Below, one piece after another: positions 53,968-64,000 of a stretch of 64,000 nt of DNA. The notes beneath the pieces were generated by a model. The model made no database searches, was not told the origin of the DNA, and saw nothing but the letters and a program-made list of their open reading frames with translations. The position numbers and the translations under genes are program-made. The number at the start of each line of letters is the position of its first letter. The first letter of the stretch is position 1. The DNA comes from Scilla litardierei (lineage: Eukaryota; Streptophyta; Magnoliopsida; Asparagales; Asparagaceae): the NCBI GenBank assembly GCA_030789695.1, contig CM061132.1, positions 29,908,418-29,972,417 on the forward strand. The letters run 5' to 3'.

Positions 53968-54339
53968 GGTAAACGGGATCTAGGGTGCCTCCATAGATGA
54001 AATCTAAGGAGGTGCCCACATTTTCCCACATCTCCCACAATATTTTTGGAATTTTTTTCATGGATTTGTTGTTCACCTCATGGATGATCAACATACCAAA
54101 TTTCAAGGGATTCCAATACTTTTTGAGCCCGCATCTAACCCTTGCAACTTCAACAGTATGAAAACGTGCTTAAAACCAATGAAGTTGCAAGGGGTAGATG
54201 AGGGCTCGTATTGGAATCTCTTGAAATTTGGTATGTTGATCATCCATGATGTGAACAACAAACCCATGAAAAAAAAATTCAAAAAAAATTGTGGGCGATG
54301 GGAGAAAATTGGGGCGCCTCCTTAGGATCCCTTTACCCT
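53967..54339. mobile_element. Foldback MITE family 1, copy 2
   Basis: Starts GGGTAAACGGGATCTAGGGT and ends in the complementary GGATCCCTTTACCC. Subterminal palindrome of CTCCATAGATGAAATCTAAGGAG type. Flanked left by (TG)n (53933-53965) and right by (TATACA)n. No coding capacity. Confidence 0.8.
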
Positions 54340-54415
54340 ATATACATATATACATATATATACATATATACATATATATACACACACACACACATACACA
54401 CACACACACATATAT

Positions 54416-54817
54416 GGGGTAAAGGGATCCTAAGGTGCCTCCTTAGATTCAATCTAAGGAGGCGCCCCCATTTCTCCACATCTCCCATATTTTTTTGAAA
54501 TATTTTTTCATGGGTTTGTTGTTAACCTTATGGATGATCAACATACCAAATTTCAAGAGATTTCAATACTTTTTGAGCCCCCCATCTACCCCTTGCAACT
54601 TCATGGGGTTTTCAGCACGTTTTCAGACCGTTGAAGTTGTAAGGAATAGATGTGGGCTCAAAAAGTATTGGGATCCCTTGAAATTTGGTATGTTGATCAT
54701 CCATGATATGAACAACAACCCCATAAAAAAACATTTCAAAAAAATTGTAGGAGATGGGGGGAAATGAGGGCGCCTCCTTAGATTTCATCTAAGGAGGCAC
54801 CTTAGATCCCCTTTTTC
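54416..54817. mobile_element. Foldback MITE family 1, copy 3
   Basis: Ends GGGGTAAAGGGATCCTAAGG and CTTAGATCCCCTTTTTCC. Both subterminal regions contain CCTCCTTAGAT/ATCTAAGGAGG palindromes; the arms are complementary along nearly the whole 402 bp. Flanked by (CA)n/(TA)n on both sides. Confidence 0.85.
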
Positions 54818-54860
54818 CACACACACACACACACATACACACACACACACATATATATAT

Positions 54861-55024
54861 GGATTAATGTAGAACAGGTGGCACATGATCCAATGGATCA
54901 GGTGCAAGACACAAGAAGGTGGGACCCAGCGAGTATAAGCCCATATGGGGGCTTCTACTTTCTACCTTTATTGTGTCTTAGCACCTGATCCATTGGATGA
55001 GGTGGCAGCTTTTCTACATTAAAT

Positions 55025-55026
<2 letters not shown>
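54861..55026. mobile_element. Foldback MITE family 2 (166 bp) in a (TA)n tract
   Basis: Starts GGATTAATGTAGAACAGGTG and ends CTTTTCTACATTAAATCC. The inverted arms of about 60 bp share CCAATGGATCAGGTGC. It lies between (CA)n(TA)n at 54818-54860 and (TA)n at 55027-55094. Confidence 0.8.

Positions 55027-55094
<68 letters not shown>
55027..55094. repeat. (TA)n microsatellite, 3' tail of LINE copy 4
   Basis: 68 bp of pure TA directly joined to TTTGAAAAGTTAGC, the minus-strand 3' end of a LINE. Confidence 0.9.
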
Positions 55095-55097
<3 letters not shown>

Positions 55098-55849
55098 AAA
55101 AGTTAGCTTGCTTCTATATTGAAAATCATACTGTACAAAATACAGGGGGTGCCTAATGAACGGAGGTGGATGTCAGAGAGGGGAGGGGGCACAGGCGCCG
55201 TCACCCTCTACTAACTCCCGCCACACCCTCATCAGAGCAACCCAAAGAAATGAAAGATTACAGCGTGGCTCCCTCAACCATTATCTCTAAGCTCCCTGTT
55301 ATACAAAATTGGATTTGCATCCGACTCAGCTGTATCTTGATCTCTGAGGATAATTCTAATGTCAGCAGCAATGTCCTCAAATAAAATATTTTTTTGGCTT
55401 CCTGATGCCCTCGAAAATTCTTTTATTTCGCTCCCACCAAATATGCCAAACCATAGCGGAGAGGGCGGTTCTTGCTAGTAGGCTGACAGCATCCTTCTTG
55501 GCAAAGTGATGAATAAAATAGGTCCCCACCTCCTGTAATGTCGGCGCAATTGGAACTGATACACCAAGCTTGAGGAGGCTTCTACATAATATGTATTTAG
55601 TGTATGGGCATTCAAAAAAGAGACGGTTGACGCTGTCATGAATACCATCCCCACATAAAACACAGTCAGGATCCGTGTTTATCCCCCATTTAAGCAGCAG
55701 ATCTCTGGTTAATAACTTCCCATGGAAAGATCTCAGGAGGGTTAAAGTCATCTTGGGGACACGTGTTTTGTACCAGATTAACTTTGTAAATGGAAATTTT
55801 GTACCTCTATGCCGAACACCCTCCCAAGCATCCTTAAAGGAAAAACCCG
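55095..55849 (-). pseudogene. LINE copy 4, 5'-truncated zf-RVT fragment
   Basis: The minus strand codes for the zinc-binding region of a LINE RT: CVLCGDGIHDSVNRLFFECP and MVWHIWWERNKRIF. The frame is open from the truncation at about 55849 to a stop at 55377; the 3' UTR runs to 55095. It differs from copies 1 and 2, so it is a second LINE family. The upstream end abuts (AT)n. Confidence 0.8.
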
Positions 55850-55879
55850 AATATATATATATATATATATATATATGAG

Positions 55880-56270
55880 GAATATGGAGGTGAGCTGACA
55901 TCCCAGGAATTTTTTCCTATGATGTCAGCTCATTTGGGGGGTAAAACAATTTTTTAAATTTTTTTGCAGTAGTTAGATATACTTGTTAACTAGCTCCCCA
56001 CAAATTTTCAGGTCAATCCAACACCGTTTGAGCTCCGTTCAACGATTTCAAAAACGTTGCACAAAACTGTTCAATTCTGGACAGTTTTGTGCAACATTTT
56101 TGAAATTGTTGAACGGAGCTCAAACGGTGTTGGATTGACCTGAAAATTTGTGGGGAGCTAGTTAACAAGTATATCTAACTACTGCAAAAAAATTTAAAAA
56201 AACATTTTTAGAGGGCCCAAATCGCTGACAGCGCAGGAAAAAATTCCTGGGCCGTAAGCTCACATCCATA

Positions 56271-56273
<3 letters not shown>
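55880..56273. mobile_element. Foldback MITE family 3 (394 bp) in a (TA)n tract
   Basis: The left end GAATATGGAGGTGAGCTGAC matches the reverse complement of the right end (GAATATGGATGTGAGCTTAC). The inner arms are near-perfect: GGTCAATCCAACACCGTTTG at 56012 and its complement at 56121. Flanked by (AT)n at 55850-55876 and (TA)n at 56274-56337. Confidence 0.85.

Positions 56274-56337
<64 letters not shown>
56274..56337. repeat. (TA)n microsatellite, 3' tail of LINE copy 2
   Basis: About 30 TA units joined to TTGAAAAGTAAGTGAGTG, the 3' end of LINE copy 2. Confidence 0.9.
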
Positions 56338-56339
<2 letters not shown>

Positions 56340-59154
56340 AAAAGTAAGTGAGTGTGTATATAAATATAAACAAGGGACTACATCAAGGTACGGCCAACAA
56401 GCAGGACGGGCAAGGGAGAGGCTGTGGGGCAGTCACCTTACGCCAGAACTACCAGGCCAATACCAAGAAAGAAAATAAAAGAGAGCTGGGGAGGCGCACA
56501 AAAAACCGGCCTAAGAAAGCCCCCAATTATCAAAAATAGGACTATCCATAGGCTCAACGCCGTCAAGATCACAAGAGGACATCGCATCACGGACGTCAGA
56601 GGAGAGACTCACAAGGACGGCGCCCCTGGGAGCCGCCCTAGAGCAGAAAATCCAGGAGTTGCGCTCCCGCCAGATGTGCCAGACCGCCGCAGAGAACACC
56701 AACATGGAGAGCTTGCCCCGGGGGGAGGACTTCCCACGAGTACCAAACCGACGCCTCAGCATGTGAGCGTCAACAGTCATGGACTTGGAGCAAGAAGGAA
56801 GGCCAAGCCGGAGCTTGCAACCCGCCCAAACAAAAGCACTATAGTCGCACCGAAAGAAGAGATGCCTAGTCGTCTCCAGATGAGCGCCGCAAAGGACGCA
56901 GGGGGACTGCGCATGGATACCGCGACGGGCAAGCTGGTGAGAAGTAGGGAGACGATCCAAAAGGCCCCTCAACAGTGCGAGAGAGAACTTAGGGACCTGC
57001 CCAGGAAACCAACACAAGCCAGCTAGTCGAGCAGGAGAGGACGCACGACGGATGGAGGACCAGGCAGAGCGGAGGGAACAACCCCCCCTCCGTCGTCCAC
57101 TCCCAGGAGTCGGGGCCCTCCTGTATGGGAGAGGAGACAAGCTGAGGCTGAAGATGAGCGATGCAATTAGGAAGGCACCAGGACTTGCCATCCCAAAAAT
57201 CAGCCACACATCTAAACCGCAAGGAGGGAGGGGGAGAGTAGAGCTTGGCGAGGGAACCACACGGGAGCCAGGGATCAAACCAAAAGGACGTGGTGTGCCC
57301 ATCTCCAACGACCCTACGGAAGCAGGAGGCAGCAGAGTCACGGCAACGAAGAACATGCTTCCAAGAACCCGAATCCAATACAGATGCCTCACAAAGGAAG
57401 AGCGGAGTATGCTTCAGATAGACAGCACGCATGTAGGAGGCCCAAGGAGAGGGCGAGTGGAGCATTCTCCATAGAAGCTTGGTACCAGCAGCCACACCAA
57501 CCTCACGAAGAGAGCGGAGACCAATCCCACCCTCGCCCTTGGGGAGACACATGTCCTCCCACTGCCAAAGGTGAAGCTTGGAGCCCAAAATGAAGTCACG
57601 GCACAATCGATCAATCTCCGAAAGGATGGAGGAGGGGATCCGGAAAGACTGAATCCAGTAGGAGACGAAACCATGAATAACAGTGCGCACAAGCTCAATA
57701 CGCCCTGAAGTAGAAAGAAGCCTAGACGACCAACCAGCAATCTTGGACCTGCATTTGTCAATGAGGTAGGAGAAAAGCTTCGGGGCAGGATAGGTGGAGG
57801 AGAGAGGAAGACCAAGATACCTGACAGGGGGGATGGCAATAGGGATACCAAGAAGGAGGGAAAGCTCTTCGCCAATAGCACACCCCTTAATAAGGATCAA
57901 TTTGCTCTTGGCCTTGTTAACATCCAGACCAGTAAGGGAGTGGAAGGAAGTGAGTAGTCTACCCAGCTCAGAGAAGGAATCAGCATCAGCCTTGCAGAAA
58001 ACCAGCATGTCATCCGTAAACAGGAGGTGAGAGGGGAGGTGAGATATCCCCCTCTTAGGGGGGACGAATGGCCCCCGAGAAAGAGGCACGGTCCATCAGG
58101 AGAGTAAAAGCTTCCATAACGATGACGAAGAGGAAGTGGGAGATAGGGTCCCCCTAACGGACCCCCCTATTGCTCCCAAAGAATCCTGTCGGAGAGCCAT
58201 TGACCAGCACCGAAAATGAATGAGAGTCTAACAAACCCTGACCCAGCAGATGAAGATGGGAGGGAACCCAAGGCAGGAGAGAAAGAAGTAGATAAATTCC
58301 CGGTTAATGCTGTCAAAGGCCTTCTACAGGTCAAGTTGAATACAGGCACGAGCTCCCATGTAAGCAGAGAAGTCACGGATAAGCTCATGGGCCAGGAGGG
58401 AGGAGTCAGAGATGAGCCTGCCCTTGATAAAAGCTGACTGATTCCAGGATATCAGTCCAGGAACCACAACCGCCAGCCGACGACCGAGGACCTTGGAGAT
58501 AGTCTTATATATCACATTGCAGCAAGAGATAGGCCGATAATCCCCCATAGAAGAGGCATTGGGAATCTGGGGAATCAGAGTGAGAAAAGTGTGGTTAATT
58601 TGGCTAAACATACTGCCCGAGGAGAAAAATGAGTGAACGGCCCGGAGCACATCGTCCCCCACAACCCCCCATAACTCTTGGAAGAAGTGCGGTGGAAAAC
58701 CATCAGGGCCCGGGGACTTATCTCTTCCCAAAGAGAAAATGGCTTCCTTGATCTCAAGGTCAGAAACCCCGCGACCAATCCAATCACAGGCAGCCGGGGA
58801 AAGAATGCGCTTGGGGATCATCTCAGGGAAGGAGTTGCAGTAGGAATCTTGCTGGAAGAGAGAGGAGAAGAAGTCGACGGCATCAGACCGAAGAGAGTCA
58901 ATCTGGGCAGCAGGTCCCCCATCAGGGCTAATCAGGTGCAAGAGACTGTTGCTGGCAACCCGTTTCTTAGAAGCGGCATAGAAGAACCTAGTATTTCTGT
59001 CCCCCTGGGCAAGCCAGGTCTGGCGGCTTTTCTGTCTAGCCTGACTCTCCTCACAATCCAGACTGGAGGCAAGGGTGCGAGAGAGTAAACGATCCTGGCG
59101 AATAAGGTCGGGGGAAGAGTGAAAGCCAGGCGAAGCCCGCAGCATGGAGATATC
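56338..59154 (-). pseudogene. LINE copy 2: RT and zf-RVT, 5'-truncated
   Basis: Minus strand, L1-type. It begins inside ORF2 after the endonuclease (QTWLAQGDRNTRFFYA near 59015), followed by RT blocks (SPGPDGFPPHFFQELW; GDYRPISCCNVIYKTISKVL; SAFIKGRLISDS). TAG stops replace residues in LDL-KAFD (about 58322) and VR-GDP (about 58155). The active-site motif reads FTDD (58020-58009) where FADD is usual. The thumb and zf-RVT regions run to a stop at 56511 (NWGLS), then a 173-bp 3' UTR and (TA)n tail. ORF1 and endonuclease are missing; truncation is at (CA)n near 59155. Confidence 0.9.
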
Positions 59155-59189
59155 ACACACACACACACACACACATATGAATAAATGAG

Positions 59190-61109
59190 ATGAGTGGAAA
59201 AAGTGGAGCTGGCGATTTTGGCGATCGGGAAGACCAAGGTGGCGGTGAAGGCATCTCTCCCTCCGGTGGGCTTGGAGATCAGCGAGGCGTGCCAAATCAA
59301 GGTAAATTCGACCAAGGTGACAGAGGCATTTTCCCTATCAAGGGATCCATCGACAGAGTTGCTCGGCAGATCAACGGCGGCGTGGGCAACGGTTTGCTGG
59401 GTGTGGGAGTGGGTGGATCGGGATCTGGAGGGGCGACCTTCTCATCGGATAAGAATTCTACGGATTCTGTTACGAAGAACTCTGGTGATGGGATTAGGAG
59501 GCTTCATCCTACCAGGGGGGCTGATGGTGTGTGGCACAAGGTTGAAGGGAAAAGAAGGATTCGCAAGCCTTTTGTTCAGCAGGAAAAGCCCTTCGCCTCT
59601 CAGTCGAGGGGATCAGGGAGCAGTCATACCTTTCATAATGACCATCGTCCTAGGCCTAGGTCTGCCTTGGGACAGGGAGCCAAGTGGGGAGCAGCTAAGG
59701 TGTTTGTTAAAATGCCTGTAAGACCGTCCGTCCCTCTGAAGATTGATACTAGTGTTGTTAAACAGTCTTGGATGGATGTCTGCACTAACAGACGCTCCTA
59801 TGATGTGTCAATGTCTATGACACTTGTCCCCCCTTGTAGCAGAGATAATGGCCTGCCATTTGCTAAGATCCCTGGGGCTGTGATCGAGAGGGGGGCTGAG
59901 GCTTGGAAAAATACACTAGTTGGATATGTGCTTGGTGATATCCCCTTCTACGGGCAGGTTGTTGCTTGGGTGAAGAGGCTTTGGAAACTAAGGAAAGGAG
60001 TTCAGATCTACAGCAAGGATAATGGCTTCTTTTATTTCAGATTTGAATCTCCCGAAGAATGCGACAGGATTCTTCATGGAGGACCATGGTTATTTGATGG
60101 GCGACTTGTTGTGCTAAAAAGATGGAGCCTAAGTCTCAGGCATGACAGAGACATTCCCACTTCAGTTCCCGTCTGGGTTCAGCTTCATGGGGTTCCACTC
60201 TCTATGTGGAATCTTAAAGCACTAAACATTATTTCATCGGTGGTGGGCACTCCTTTGTGTCTTGATCGAGCTACTGCTTACCTTGAGAGGATTACCTATG
60301 CAAGATGCTTAGTTGAAGTGGATGCTCGGTATCCCCTGCCGAAATCTGTTGAGGTGGAATTGGAAGAGGGAAATATATTAACTGTTGAAACCAAGTTTGA
60401 GGGAGACCCTCCTTGGTGCAGTCATTGTGTCTGTTTCGGTCACACGAACGAACAATGTCCTTCTCCGACGAAGCCCCCTTCAATCCAAACAAAAGAAAAG
60501 GAGCTTGGTGAATCAGATAAGGAGGGTAGTAGCCCTCCTAGTGGGAAGGATACATCTGGCCAGAAAGGGGGAGAAGCTGTCACTGAGGTGCAGTTGATCT
60601 CTCATGAGGCAATTCAGGAGATGATTACAAGCTTGGGTACTACGGTAGCTAAGGTTGGGGTTGCGGACCATACTGTCGTTGAACTGGAAGACGGAGGGGC
60701 TACCAGCAGCGAGATTCTCTTGGAATCTGACGTTGCTTCAATCCCTTCTTATGAGGGAGGAACTCCGGATGCTGGGAAGAATGACCCAAACCTTACTATG
60801 GTTGCTTCAACCCCATCATATGAGGAAGGTGTTGCGAATTCTGGGAATTCTGGGGACAAGACTTCTGAACCGAGCGAGGATAGTAATGTTGGAATGGGAG
60901 TGGGTTGCTATCCTAATTCTAATTCTAATATTGTAATGGAGGAAACTGATGCAATTTGCGTTGAGGATTTGTCTACAGGTTGTAAGACAGGAATGGTAAA
61001 TGGGAATTCTGAGGGATTTCTTAGGCCCCTACCACCCATGCTTGATAAAATACTGGAGGAGGAGATTGACAGACTGCCTGCTGAGATCGCAATTGATAAC
61101 CCTACGTGA
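59190..61109 (+). CDS. LINE ORF1 protein (DUF4283, CCHC), 639 codons
   Basis: Start ATG 59190 lies just after (CA)n. The N-terminal 180 residues are Gly/Arg-rich and disordered. A DUF4283 domain follows at about residues 200-370 (ISPxxx-type blocks such as GFFYFRFESPEECDRILHGG and SVPVWVQLHGVPLSMWN). A zf-CCHC_4 knuckle CSHCVCFGHTNEQC is near 409-422. The acidic C-terminal tail has two repeats of a PSYExG motif. It is the RNA-binding protein of a plant L1-type LINE and is intact as read. It is a different family from the minus-strand LINE copies. Confidence 0.85.
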   Translation: MSGKSGAGDFGDREDQGGGEGISPSGGLGDQRGVPNQGKFDQGDRGIFPIKGSIDRVARQINGGVGNGLLGVGVGGSGSGGATFSSDKNSTDSVTKNSGDGIRRLHPTRGADGVWHKVEGKRRIRKPFVQQEKPFASQSRGSGSSHTFHNDHRPRPRSALGQGAKWGAAKVFVKMPVRPSVPLKIDTSVVKQSWMDVCTNRRSYDVSMSMTLVPPCSRDNGLPFAKIPGAVIERGAEAWKNTLVGYVLGDIPFYGQVVAWVKRLWKLRKGVQIYSKDNGFFYFRFESPEECDRILHGGPWLFDGRLVVLKRWSLSLRHDRDIPTSVPVWVQLHGVPLSMWNLKALNIISSVVGTPLCLDRATAYLERITYARCLVEVDARYPLPKSVEVELEEGNILTVETKFEGDPPWCSHCVCFGHTNEQCPSPTKPPSIQTKEKELGESDKEGSSPPSGKDTSGQKGGEAVTEVQLISHEAIQEMITSLGTTVAKVGVADHTVVELEDGGATSSEILLESDVASIPSYEGGTPDAGKNDPNLTMVASTPSYEEGVANSGNSGDKTSEPSEDSNVGMGVGCYPNSNSNIVMEETDAICVEDLSTGCKTGMVNGNSEGFLRPLPPMLDKILEEEIDRLPAEIAIDNPT

Positions 61110-61255
61110 GATTCAGATGGAGAAGATGAATTCAAAAAAACTGAAGTTGGCAAGATACCGAAACATAAGCAACAAGGTGATTCTTCAGCCGCTACTAGGA
61201 AGAGCTCGTGATTGCAAAAGAGCTTCCCAGAGCGCAAACAACCCCACTCCTGTCA

Positions 61256-63158
61256 ATGACTGTTCTATTTTGGAACACTAGGGGGCTTAATAATAAGGTA
61301 CGTAGGTGTGATCTACGTGACACAATTAATAAATTACATCCTTCGGCTCTATTCTTGCTGGAGACGAAGCTCCATTCTCCAATTTCTGGAAACCAACCAG
61401 TTATTCCTAAATACTGGAATTATGTGGATAATTTTGACAAAGCATCAGGAGGCCGTATCCTTATGTGTTATGACCCTACCGTATGGAATGTTTCCTTGGT
61501 GTCTTCATCGGACCAACATATTACAGTCACCTGCTCTAATACTGGAGGATTTAAATGTTCTATCACAGGGGTGTATGATCGCAATACTAATGTGGAGAGA
61601 AAGGATTTATGGGAGCGACTCATGCAGGATGCTTCTCTGGTTAATAATGTGGCTTGGCTAGTGGGGGGGATTTTAATAGCGTCCTATTTGCTAAAGACAA
61701 TGTGGGGGGTCGTAGATTGGAAGAGAACATGGTAGAGGATTTCGGCAATTTTATTACAGGCTGCTCTCTTCAAGAGCTAAAAAGCAAGGGGGATAGACTC
61801 AGTTGGTGCAACAATAGGGTTGGTGTCGGTCGCATTACTGCTCAGTTGGACCGCATCTTCTGTAATTCAAAGTGGATTGATATTCTTCCCGATTCTTATT
61901 TCAGCTACTTGGATGCGCTCACTAGTGACCATGCTCTAATGGCGGTTTATTTACATGCCCAGGTACATGCCGAATCTAAACCCTTTAAAATTTTTAATTA
62001 TTGGGTTAAATGCCATGGATTCAATGAACTGTTAGAAGGGAGTTGGGGGGAGTATGTATCGGGCACCCCTATGTATCGGCTTACTCAGAAGCTCAGGAGA
62101 CTAAAGCCAATGCTGAGAGATTGGGCCGCCAAACACAATGCTTCATCTAAAGTGAAGGTTTCTCGATCCCAGCTGGAAAGTTTAAGAGGCAATCCTAGCA
62201 TTCATTCTGATGTTTCCCTGCAAAAACAGGAACATTTGCTTATTAATGAATTAGCTACTAATATGGGGTTAGAAGAGGACATATACCAGCAGAAAAGTAG
62301 GCAAGACTGGTTGACCCTGGGCGACAGGAATACTAAATTTTTTTATACGGCAATGAGAGCGAGGAATATCCGCAACAGCTTGAACCATCTGGTGGATGCT
62401 AGTGGCAACAAAAATACTACATATGAGGAGTTAAAGAAGGTGGCCCCTGATTACTTTGCAGGTCTTTACAATCAAAATCACTACCCTTCCAATTTCCGTG
62501 ATCTGGTGCCTAAAAGAATCTTAACCATGGAGGCGACAGGATGGTTGGGAAGAAGGGTCACTAATAAGGAGATAAAGGATGCTGTATTTCAGATTGGAGC
62601 TGATAAATCCCGGGACAAGATGGATATAATGGTTTTTTCTTCTAGTACAATTGGAGTTTGGTTGGGAATGATGTCACTGCAACAATAAAATCATTTTTCA
62701 GATTTGGTATCCTGTTACGTCAAGTAAACCATACCTTTCTGACTCTTGTTCCTAAAAATTCAAATGCTTCAGGACTTGGTGATTATAGGCCTATAGCCTG
62801 CTGCAATGTGCTTTATAAGGCCATCAGCAAGATTATCTGCAACAGGCTAAAGATGGTTATTCATGAATTGATTTCTCCAAATCAGGCGGCATTTCTGAAA
62901 GGTAGACTGCTATATGATTGCACTCTTATCGCCCACGAACAAATCAGAGATTTTAGTAATCCAATGGGGGGAAGATCTTTACTAAAATTGGATCTGAGGA
63001 AAGCATTTGACAGTGTGAATCATTCCTTTATTTATTATTTCTTACAACAGTTGGGCTTCCCGGAAATTTTTATTGGTTGGATTAGAGAATGTATATCCAC
63101 GCTAACCTTCTCAGTCATGGTTAACGGTGCTCCGATGGGTTACTTTGGTGGGAACAGA
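61256..63158 (+). pseudogene. LINE ORF2 (endonuclease-RT), frameshifted and cut by an LTR
   Basis: Starts ATG 61256 with endonuclease motifs WNTRGLNNKVRR and LLETKLHS. A shift in a G-run near 61662 moves to the frame carrying GGDFNSVL and TSDHALM. The RT N-terminus follows (QDWLTLGDRNTKFFY, ADKS). A second shift near 62610-62660 leads to NHTFLTLVPK, GDYRPIACCNVLYKAISKI and LDLRKAFDSVNHSF. At 63158 it is interrupted by the LTR at 63159, before the F/YADD catalytic motif and the zf-RVT domain. Confidence 0.85.
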
Positions 63159-64000
63159 TGTCACGCCCGGCTTCCCAAAAAGGACGGAGACGAAGCGTGA
63201 CTAAGGCCCGCTTAGGCCGGGGCTGAGAGCCCAGACCCAATAAGCGTCTGTGGTATTCCAATACGAAGGAAACATGTCCCTGCAAGTTAGTACGGAACAA
63301 CAAAAGTACTGAAAAGAGATATCAATTCATTTTATTCCAAATGAAACATCCAAAAGTACTGTGAGTCTAAAACGCCCGAAGGGCTACAACTGCAGAAAAA
63401 GAAACTACCGGTGCAAGCACCCAACCTAGAAAAGAAAATAACAGGTGCTACGCACCCAATATAACTGGAACAGAACTCTGGATCAACAACTAGAGGCCTC
63501 TAACTCTGGTCCTCCTCTGGGTCGTACTCCGGATCAACGTCCTCCAGCTCTCCGTCTGCTGGCAAGTCCGCCTCGTAGACGTACTCTGGCTCAACACCTG
63601 ACGTACAGCACCAAAAGAAGGAACTGTACGTCAGGTCAGGTCTACAAACAGGGTTAGAGCAAACTACAAGTGTATCAACTTTTAGACAACGATTTACTGG
63701 TTGATTAACATGCTGGGGTTATAACTGAGTAACAAAAAGAAGTAACGCAGCAGGAAAGTAAATCGTAGCAAAGTAGTAGTCGTAGCGTGTGCTACTAACT
63801 ACGGGACTAACCTACAGGTGTCATGACAAGTCGGGACGTGACGGGACACGACAAGACAAAACAAGTTAGACACAAAAGGGTTCACGCCTTACGGTTCGAG
63901 GGGGATCAGACCCTCTTGTCATGCGCACGCTCAACCCAACCCCAAACCCCAAGACAAGACAAGACAAGACAACAATACAAGGGATCACTCGCTCTAGCTT
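63159..64000 (-). mobile_element. Partial Tekay/Del-like LTR, continues off-window
   Basis: Starts TGTCACGCCCGGCTTCCC at 63159 (minus-strand end GGGCGTGACA). Order and wording of features parallel the solo LTR at 42705: an ATAAGCG motif about 80 bp in, a GGTGCTAC(A/G)CACC motif, GTCCTC/GACGT-rich blocks and a TTCACGCCTTACGG motif (63881). Flank ACAGA (63154-63158) would be the TSD. The open frame at 63445-63657 is not recognisable. Confidence 0.7.

Overview
The window is flowering-plant nuclear DNA. The evidence is a spliced INO80D/KANSL2-like gene with a 3.1 kb intron, plant-type Ty1/copia and Ty3/gypsy LTR retrotransposons with TGGTATCAGAGC or TTGGCGNCGTTGCCGG primer-binding sites, L1-type LINEs with DUF4283/zf-RVT proteins, MITEs and many microsatellites. 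I cannot place it below angiosperm level. One convincing host gene occupies about 3.8 kb; nearly everything else is mobile-element sequence, mostly nested and mostly broken. There is a 500-base assembly gap at 10754-11253.

Layout. 1-2885: 5' end of a degenerate minus-strand Copia element (gag, long repeat-rich leader, 165-bp LTR). 3144-6958: the host gene, two exons, whose intron holds a Ty3/gypsy fragment, an almost perfect 36-nt foldback and a 33-bp triplication. 7099-7370: unidentified minus-strand coding remnant. 8082-8943: Ty3/gypsy LTR plus primer-binding site. 9123-9480: promoter/5'UTR-like stretch without a recognisable gene. 12120-15533: gag-only, Athila-like minus-strand element with a 1.4 kb LTR. 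15540-18228: SIRE-like Copia gag-protease remnant. 18335-24632: chromovirus-type (Tekay/Del-like) Ty3 pol remnant with a 2.8 kb 3' LTR. 24654-26330: Copia gag-protease-integrase remnant.

26567-40914 is the clearest nest: a Mutator-like TIR element (9-bp TSD) contains gag-only LTR element A (26784-40244, TSD CATTA), which contains gag-only element B on the other strand (30274-37270, TSD CCACT). A and B both carry dense arrays of short palindromic motifs immediately upstream of the TATA box in their LTRs.

41-64 kb: three 5'-truncated minus-strand LINE copies with (TA)n 3' tails, one split by a solo LTR (42705-45349); a nearly complete Copia element C (45784-53796, TSD TTGGA, 606-bp LTRs, open 1216-codon pol) inserted inside a foldback MITE; five foldback MITE insertions of three families, all embedded in (TA)n or (CA)n tracts; a plus-strand LINE with intact ORF1 and broken ORF2, cut at 63159 by another long LTR that runs off the window.

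No new multi-gene system is present. The points most worth following are the microsatellite-embedded foldback MITEs and their link to LINE (TA)n tails, the palindrome arrays in the promoters of two gag-only retrotransposons, and candidate introns in retrotransposons (leader of C, integrase of the Ty3 element).
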